From Jannaschia sp. S6380 (GTDB lineage Bacteria > Pseudomonadota > Alphaproteobacteria > Rhodobacterales > Rhodobacteraceae), in assembly GCF_023015695.1 (NCBI RefSeq), contig NZ_JALKAS010000001.1, positions 744,001 through 808,000 on the forward strand: a stretch of DNA of 64,000 bases, given 5' to 3'. Shown here one piece after another: positions 60,632 through 64,000 of this stretch. Position 1 is the first letter of the stretch; every line of letters starts with the position of its first letter. Position numbers and translations under genes: made by a program. The notes under the pieces are model-generated. The model was given only the letters and a program-made list of their open reading frames with translations, did no database searches and was not told the DNA's origin.

Positions 60632-60721
60632 GGAGCGGTGGCCGAGTGGTCGAAGGCGCACGCCTGGAAAGTGTGTAGGCGGGAGACCGTCTCGAGGGTT
60701 CGAATCCCTTCCGCTCCGCCA
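60632..60721 (+). tRNA. tRNA-Ser (anticodon GGA)
   Basis: A 90-base class II tRNA. Acceptor stem GGAGCGG (60632-60638) pairs with CCGCTCC (60711-60717); discriminator G and encoded CCA (60719-60721) follow. The anticodon loop CTGGAAA gives GGA at 60666-60668. The T-loop GGTTCGAATCC and a long variable arm with GTAGGCGGGAGACCGTCTC are present. It borders the mobile-DNA scar to the right, a usual integration site. Confidence 0.95.
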
Positions 60722-60963
60722 CGATCGCACTGGCTAGACTTCATTAAGCTGTTGGAGTGTAAAAATTTTCCGGGTGATTGTGGTCTGAGGGCCTGCGATT
60801 TCGGGCATTTTGCTACACATTTTGCTACACATGTCGTTTTGTCGGTGCCGCCGCGCATTGCAGCCAAAGCGTAGAAACACCACCGGTTGACTAAATGCTC
60901 CCTCGCGTTTGTTTGAAGGTATGTGTGGAAGGCGTGAGCCCCGTTGTGGCGTCTAAGCTGATC
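60722..60963. other. Scar between tRNA-Ser and the IS element
   Basis: About 240 bases without a gene. It contains a 12-base tandem duplication at 60806-60829 and, near 60888, a short stretch (TGACTAAATGCTCCC) resembling the end of the second IS at 62507-62520. Antisense frames here only read through the tRNA. Confidence 0.5.
60806..60829. repeat. 12-base tandem duplication beside tRNA-Ser
   Basis: CATTTTGCTACA occurs twice in direct succession. It lies 85 bases after the tRNA, where integrase-linked sequence would be expected. Confidence 0.6.
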
Positions 60964-61016
60964 TGAACCGCCCCGGGTTTGCCGGTGGCTCCAACTCTTG
61001 AGTAGATGGAGTCATC

Positions 61017-61340
61017 ATGAGCAAGACGACGAACAGGTTTTCCCCTGAAATGCGTGAGCGCGCCGTTCGCATGGTCCTCGACAATCCGGGTCAGCATGGA
61101 TCGCGCTGGCAGGCGATCGCCTCGGTGGCCGCGAAGATCGGATGCTCCGCGAACACATTGAACGGCTGGGTCAGGACGGCCGAGGTGGACAGCGGGCGGC
61201 GCGTTGGCATCCCAAGCGACTTGGCTGAGAAGATGAAGGCGCTCGAGCGGGAGAATCGGGAGCTGCGCCAGGCGAACGAGATCCTCAGGAAGGCGTCGGC
61301 GTATTTTGCCATGGCGGAGCTCGACCGCCGGTCGAAATGA
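61017..61340 (+). CDS. IS3-family transposase OrfA
   Basis: A 107-residue protein with a helix-turn-helix ([20 protein letters not shown]... [11 protein letters not shown]) and a leucine-zipper-like region ([21 protein letters not shown]). This is the DNA-binding part of an IS3 transposase. Its stop overlaps the orfB start (ATGA); in active elements a programmed frameshift joins them. Confidence 0.88.
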   Translation: MSKTTNRFSPEMRERAVRMVLDNPGQHGSRWQAIASVAAKIGCSANTLNGWVRTAEVDSGRRVGIPSDLAEKMKALERENRELRQANEILRKASAYFAMAELDRRSK

Positions 61341-62282
61341 TGGTGAATTTCATTGACGCGCATAGGAGCGCACACGGGGTCGAGCCGATCTGCAAGGTGC
61401 TGCCGATCGCCCCGTCCACTTACTGCGACCACCTGTCGAAGCGGGCTAACCCAGCTCGCCTGTCTGACCGTGCCCGCCGCGATGAGGCCCTGCGACCCGA
61501 GATTCGTCGTGTCTTCGAAGGGAACTGGCGGGTCTACGCCGTTCGCAAGGTCTGGCGACAACTCGTCCGGGAAGGGTCCGATGTCGCATGTTGCACCGTG
61601 GCCCGGCTCATGAAGGACATGGGCATTCAAGGCATCATCCGCGGTAAGCCGCACCGGACGACGATCCCAGACAAGAAGGCGCCATGTCCACTCGACAAGG
61701 TGAACCGGCAGTTCCGCGTGCCTGCCCCGAACATGCTGTGGGGTCGTTCATCGTGGCGCCATCGGTTCAAGCCCGATGGACGACGATTTCACCTACGTGG
61801 CCACCTGGAAGGGCTTCATCCATGTTGCCTTCGTCATCGACGCTTATGCCAGGCGGATCGTGGGCTGGCGGGTCAGCACCTCGGCCCATGCAGGGTTCGT
61901 TCTCGATGCCTTGGAACAGGCTGTTCACGAACGTCGGCCAGCAAAGGGGATGGGGCTGGTCCACCACTCCGATCGCGGCTCCCGATACCTGTCCATCAAG
62001 TATACGGAGCGGCTCGGCGAGGCTGGCATCGAGCCATCCGTCGGCAGTGTGGGCGACAGCTACGACAACGCACTGGCCGAGACAATCAACGGCCTGTTCA
62101 AAGCCGAGGTCATACACCGACGCGGCCCGTGGCGCAGCTTTGAGGCCGTGGAATACGCAACCCTCGAATGGGTGGACTGGTTCAACAAACGCCGTCTGCT
62201 CGAGCCCATCGGGAACATCCCACCCGCAGAAGCCGAAGCCAACTTCTACGCAGCTCTGGATACCGAAGCCGAGGCTGCGTAG
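61337..62282 (+). pseudogene. IS3-family transposase OrfB, frameshifted
   Basis: The frame from 61337 gives a normal N-terminal region ([19 protein letters not shown] to VPAPNMLWG). After 61740 the reading frame is lost and resumes in another frame at DDDFTYVATWKGF, continuing through the catalytic DDE region (FVIDAYARRIVGW, VHHSDRGSRYLS, ETINGLFKAE) to 62282. Between the parts lie about 43 extra or altered bases (about 61744-61787), including a small inverted repeat CCATCGG/CCGATGG. In related transposases TLW is followed directly by a VSDFTY-like stretch, so this is an insertion, not a programmed shift. Confidence 0.8.
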
Positions 62283-62321
62283 CTAACGAAACTCAGCCTC
62301 CGGCAAACCCGGGGCGGTTCA

Positions 62322-62520
62322 AATATCTCAACGAGCACCTGTTCCCAACTCTGCGCCAAGCCCGCCAATTAATTGCGGCATGGCGCGATGACTACAACCA
62401 TCACCGCCCGCACTCGAGCCTCGACGGGCTCACCCCGCGGGAGTATCACCAAAGGTCGAGAGATGACCAAACCCTGAACAGAGCTAACATATAGACGCGG
62501 ACTCCAGGGGGAGCAGGTCA
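62322..62520 (+). mobile_element. 3' remnant of a second IS3-type element
   Basis: Bases 62324-62494 encode the C-terminus of a different IS3 OrfB (YLNEHLFPTLRQARQLIAAW, DYNHHRPHSSLDGLTPREYH) ending at TAG. The sequence GGGGGAGCAGGTCA (62507-62520) is a probable terminal repeat. The element's left part is missing, removed by or before the insertion at 60964-62321. Immediately after 62520 a phage gene fragment starts in frame. Confidence 0.75.
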
Positions 62521-62793
62521 CTGGCGACGGCCTTCGCGTCGGAGACGCAGCCCGCACGCGAAGTGCTGGTCGACAGCCGCACCATGAAGGGCGGTGGCGC
62601 GGCGGGTGTTGCGACGCTGGGTACCGCAGGTGTCGAGGTGGCGCAGAGCGTCCTAGCGGAGACCCAATCCGCGATCCTGCCGCTGGTCCCGTATCTCGAC
62701 ACCCTGCGCTGGGTGTTCATCGCCGTCGCGCTCGGGGGCATCGCGGTCACGATCTATGCCCGGCTTGACGACTGGAAGCGGGGGCGTCGGTGA
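62521..62793 (+). pseudogene. Phage lysis protein, C-terminal fragment with membrane anchor
   Basis: A frame open from the IS end gives LATAFASETQPAREVLVDSR and continues to a single hydrophobic helix (LRWVFIAVALGGIAVTIYARLDDWKRGRR). This looks like the tail of a membrane-linked phage muramidase or holin-like protein cut by the IS; the catalytic part is absent. A GTG at 62563 could restart translation. The stop overlaps the Rz-like start (GTGA). Confidence 0.6.
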
Positions 62794-63047
62794 TCGGCGG
62801 ACTCGTCGCCACGCTCGCCGGATCGGCATGGGCGCGCGCGGCGCTCCGCTACGGCGTAATCGCACTCACGATCCTTCTGTTCCTGCTTTCCCTGCGCCGC
62901 TCCGGCGAGCGGGCTGGTCGGCTGGCCGAACGGCTCGAGACCATGGAGAAAACCCATGACGCCCAAAGACGGATGTTCGAGGCGGCGGCGCGTCGCCCTC
63001 GCTCTCGCGATGATCTGGCTCAGCGGCTGCGCGACGGTCAGATCTGA
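62790..63047 (+). CDS. Rz-like inner-membrane spanin subunit
   Basis: An 85-residue protein with one N-terminal membrane helix (about 18-34) and a charged helical tail (ERAGRLAERLETMEKTHDAQRRMFEAAARR). This is the form of a phage i-spanin. GTG start overlaps the previous stop. Its last 92 bases overlap the lipoprotein gene in another frame, as in Rz/Rz1 pairs. Confidence 0.65.
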   Translation: MIGGLVATLAGSAWARAALRYGVIALTILLFLLSLRRSGERAGRLAERLETMEKTHDAQRRMFEAAARRPRSRDDLAQRLRDGQI

Positions 63048-63213
63048 CGTCGACGAACGCGGGGCCTGTCCTCCTGTCGTCGAGTACAGCCCGGAGTTCC
63101 AGGCGCGAGCCGCCGAGGAACTGGCTCTGGTGCCAGAGGGCTCGGCGATAGCGGGGATGCTGGCGGACTACGCGGTGATGCGGGAGCAAGCGCGAACGTT
63201 TTGGTTGGACTAA
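62956..63213 (+). CDS. Rz1-like outer-membrane spanin lipoprotein
   Basis: An 85-residue protein with a basic N-terminus (KDGCSRRRRVALALAMIW) and lipobox LSGC, then a short mature part. It starts inside the Rz-like gene in a different frame. Overlapping out-of-frame genes with a lipobox are the hallmark of phage Rz1. The Pro-rich segment of lambda Rz1 is not obvious, so the function is inferred from arrangement. Confidence 0.65.
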   Translation: MTPKDGCSRRRRVALALAMIWLSGCATVRSDVDERGACPPVVEYSPEFQARAAEELALVPEGSAIAGMLADYAVMREQARTFWLD

Positions 63214-63728
63214 GTCCCCGAGTGAACGCATTGCGCTGACGTGCGCAAGTCGGCGCTCTCAGTCTCGAGCCGGAACTTGAGGAACTTGGCCCCGTCATAC
63301 TCGATCTCGCCGAGCGACTGAGCACCGATTTTTCGGAGCGCACCGAGGTTCTTTCGGGAGGGTGGCAGAAGAAACGTTACGAAAGGGATTCGAGCATCCG
63401 CAACTGCAAAGTCGATGGCTTTGCCAGAGATCCGCCTCCCGAGCCCGAAAGCGTCCGGCCGCAGCACCAGTCCGAAATCCCACTCGTCTCCTTCCCTCTG
63501 GAAACCGCCCCAGCCGACATATCGGCCATCTGCCAGAAACGCCCAATGGCCGAGCCCGTCTCGCGCCCAGCAGGCTTCCTTCATGGCGACGAACTTGGCT
63601 GCCGCGGCTTCGTCCCAAGCCGCGGTCAGCAGCGGCATGTGCTCTGCCACGCGCGGATCGGACATGTGGTCCGCGATTTCCGCCGGCGCGATCTCCGACA
63701 ACCGAACGAACGCAATTTCACTTCTCAA
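63210..63728 (-). CDS. GNAT-family N-acetyltransferase
   Basis: A 172-residue protein with a GNAT fold of the RimJ/RimL type: WAFLADGRYVGWGGF, FGLVLRPDAFGLGRRISGKAIDF (acetyl-CoA binding loop) and PPSRKNLGALRKIGAQSLGEIEYDG. Substrate unknown. It is convergent with the Rz1-like gene, whose stop overlaps its stop by four bases. Confidence 0.82.
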   Translation of the reverse strand: MRSEIAFVRLSEIAPAEIADHMSDPRVAEHMPLLTAAWDEAAAAKFVAMKEACWARDGLGHWAFLADGRYVGWGGFQREGDEWDFGLVLRPDAFGLGRRISGKAIDFAVADARIPFVTFLLPPSRKNLGALRKIGAQSLGEIEYDGAKFLKFRLETESADLRTSAQCVHSGT

Positions 63729-63833
63729 GATGACGTCCTCTGGTGTCGACGCGTGGAGTCGCTTGTCCTGTAAAGCAGGCTTTCGCGCATGCGCAGGTTA
63801 CGGGTTCCAGGGATGGGTTGAGCGTTCGGTCGG

Positions 63834-64000
63834 TCATGGGGCCGGCGCCTCGGGTATTTCTGCTTCATTGCCATGGCAAAGGATCGTGAACCCTTCATCC
63901 ACCGCCGGTTCCGTGAAGTAGCCGGTCATTTCGTGGAACAGGGCGTCTGTCACAACGAACGGATGATCGCCCGAGTTATTGCGCGCGCGCAGCCTCGCGA
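63834..64000 (-). CDS. Partial gene, C-terminal 55 codons at the right edge
   Basis: From the right edge a minus-strand frame reads ARLRARNNSGDHPFVV, then TDALFHEMTGYFTEPAVDEG and FTILCHGNEAEIPEAPAP, ending at TGA 63834-63836. Only the tail is visible. The tail gives no firm family; an MBL-fold or metallo-hydrolase end is one possibility. It points the same way as the acetyltransferase. Confidence 0.4.
   Translation of the reverse strand, partial: ARLRARNNSGDHPFVVTDALFHEMTGYFTEPAVDEGFTILCHGNEAEIPEAPAP

Larger units (their letters stand above)
60964..62321 (+). mobile_element. IS3-family insertion sequence, inactivated
   Basis: A 1358-base element bounded by inverted repeats: 22 exact bases starting TGAACCGCCCCGGGTTTG at 60964-60985 and the complement at 62300-62321, extending to 26 of 27. 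It holds orfA and an orfB that is frameshifted. No clear target-site duplication is seen. It interrupts or abuts the remnant of another IS3-type element on the right. Confidence 0.85.

Noticed and set aside
60616-60867. Minus-strand frame across tRNA-Ser
   Set aside because: It is the antisense of the tRNA gene plus the 12-base tandem repeat.
57953-60874. Plus-strand frame of 973 codons through 60.8 kb
   Set aside because: It crosses the acyl-CoA dehydrogenase in antisense, runs in a different frame from the LysR gene, reads through the DUF302 gene in antisense and then the tRNA; not a real gene.
62168-62494. Single transposase-like frame across the IS right end
   Set aside because: Its first half is an off-frame read of orfB and the terminal repeat; only 62324-62494 is real transposase sequence from another element.

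Overview
The window is high-GC DNA, rich in genes with 4-base start/stop overlaps (ATGA, GTGA, TGATG). Its gene content points to an alphaproteobacterium of the Rhodobacteraceae (Roseobacter/Rhodobacter type): Opp-like and tripartite tricarboxylate (Tct) transporters, an OpgC succinyltransferase beside opgG/opgH, Crp/Fnr regulators with an FNR-like operator, and IS3-family elements. The genus cannot be fixed from the sequence alone. I see no CRISPR array, rRNA gene or replication origin.

Positions 1-23.5 kb form a metal, mainly copper, handling island. On the minus strand a BNR/sialidase-like secreted protein, an OmpR-type regulator and its histidine kinase are followed by an L,D-transpeptidase, three c-type cytochromes (one with a Met-rich insert) and the first codons of a Tat-exported protein. 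Rightward from a CueR-type promoter (6298-6328) run a small membrane protein, a TVP38-like membrane protein, a CDF protein lacking both transport-site aspartates, and a DUF411 protein. A CadR/PbrR-like MerR regulator faces an operon of a canonical CDF exporter, a membrane methyltransferase and an HMA-CDF fusion. Then come a small Cys/His protein, a second DUF411 protein, cytochrome c, CopC, CopD, two multicopper oxidases, an amber-interrupted membrane gene, CsoR, a DUF305 protein, a 43-residue Met-rich membrane peptide, a glutaredoxin-like/MauE-like fusion and a DsbA-like oxidoreductase. Two near-identical CsoR boxes mark two of the promoters.

The most unusual part of the island occurs twice. 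A Crp/Fnr-type regulator has its start codon at or inside an ATGAT-N4-ATCAT palindrome. It is divergent from a secreted protein with HLVDMD, GLGFFG and HHxxHHLM/HHxxHHLMM motifs, and a DUF411 gene lies nearby (8.4-10.0 kb and 13.6-15.8 kb). I do not recognise this module as a described system.

Positions 24.3-38 kb hold carbohydrate functions: a PfkB-family sugar kinase, then a minus-strand operon (PhyH-like dioxygenase, MBL-fold hydrolase, Opp-like ABC transporter, GH38 alpha-mannosidase) opposite an AraC-type regulator, then a phospholipase D-like protein. Positions 38.8-48.9 kb are a tightly overlapped sugar-acid operon: TctCBA, a 3-hydroxyisobutyrate-dehydrogenase-like enzyme, an IlvD/EDD dehydratase, a SAF-domain dehydrogenase, an SMP-30 lactonase, a LysR regulator, a rhodanese and a serine hydrolase.

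Positions 48.9-53.6 kb are opgC-opgG-opgH for osmoregulated periplasmic glucans. After a TTC38-like repeat protein comes a minus-strand operon of acyl-CoA dehydrogenase, ThDP enzyme and class III CoA-transferase, divergent from a LysR regulator, and then a DUF302 protein. A tRNA-Ser(GGA) at 60.6 kb opens a mobile-DNA scar. It contains a broken IS3-family element, the 3' stub of a second IS3-type transposase, a truncated phage lysis protein and an overlapping Rz/Rz1-like spanin pair. A GNAT acetyltransferase and a partial gene end the window.
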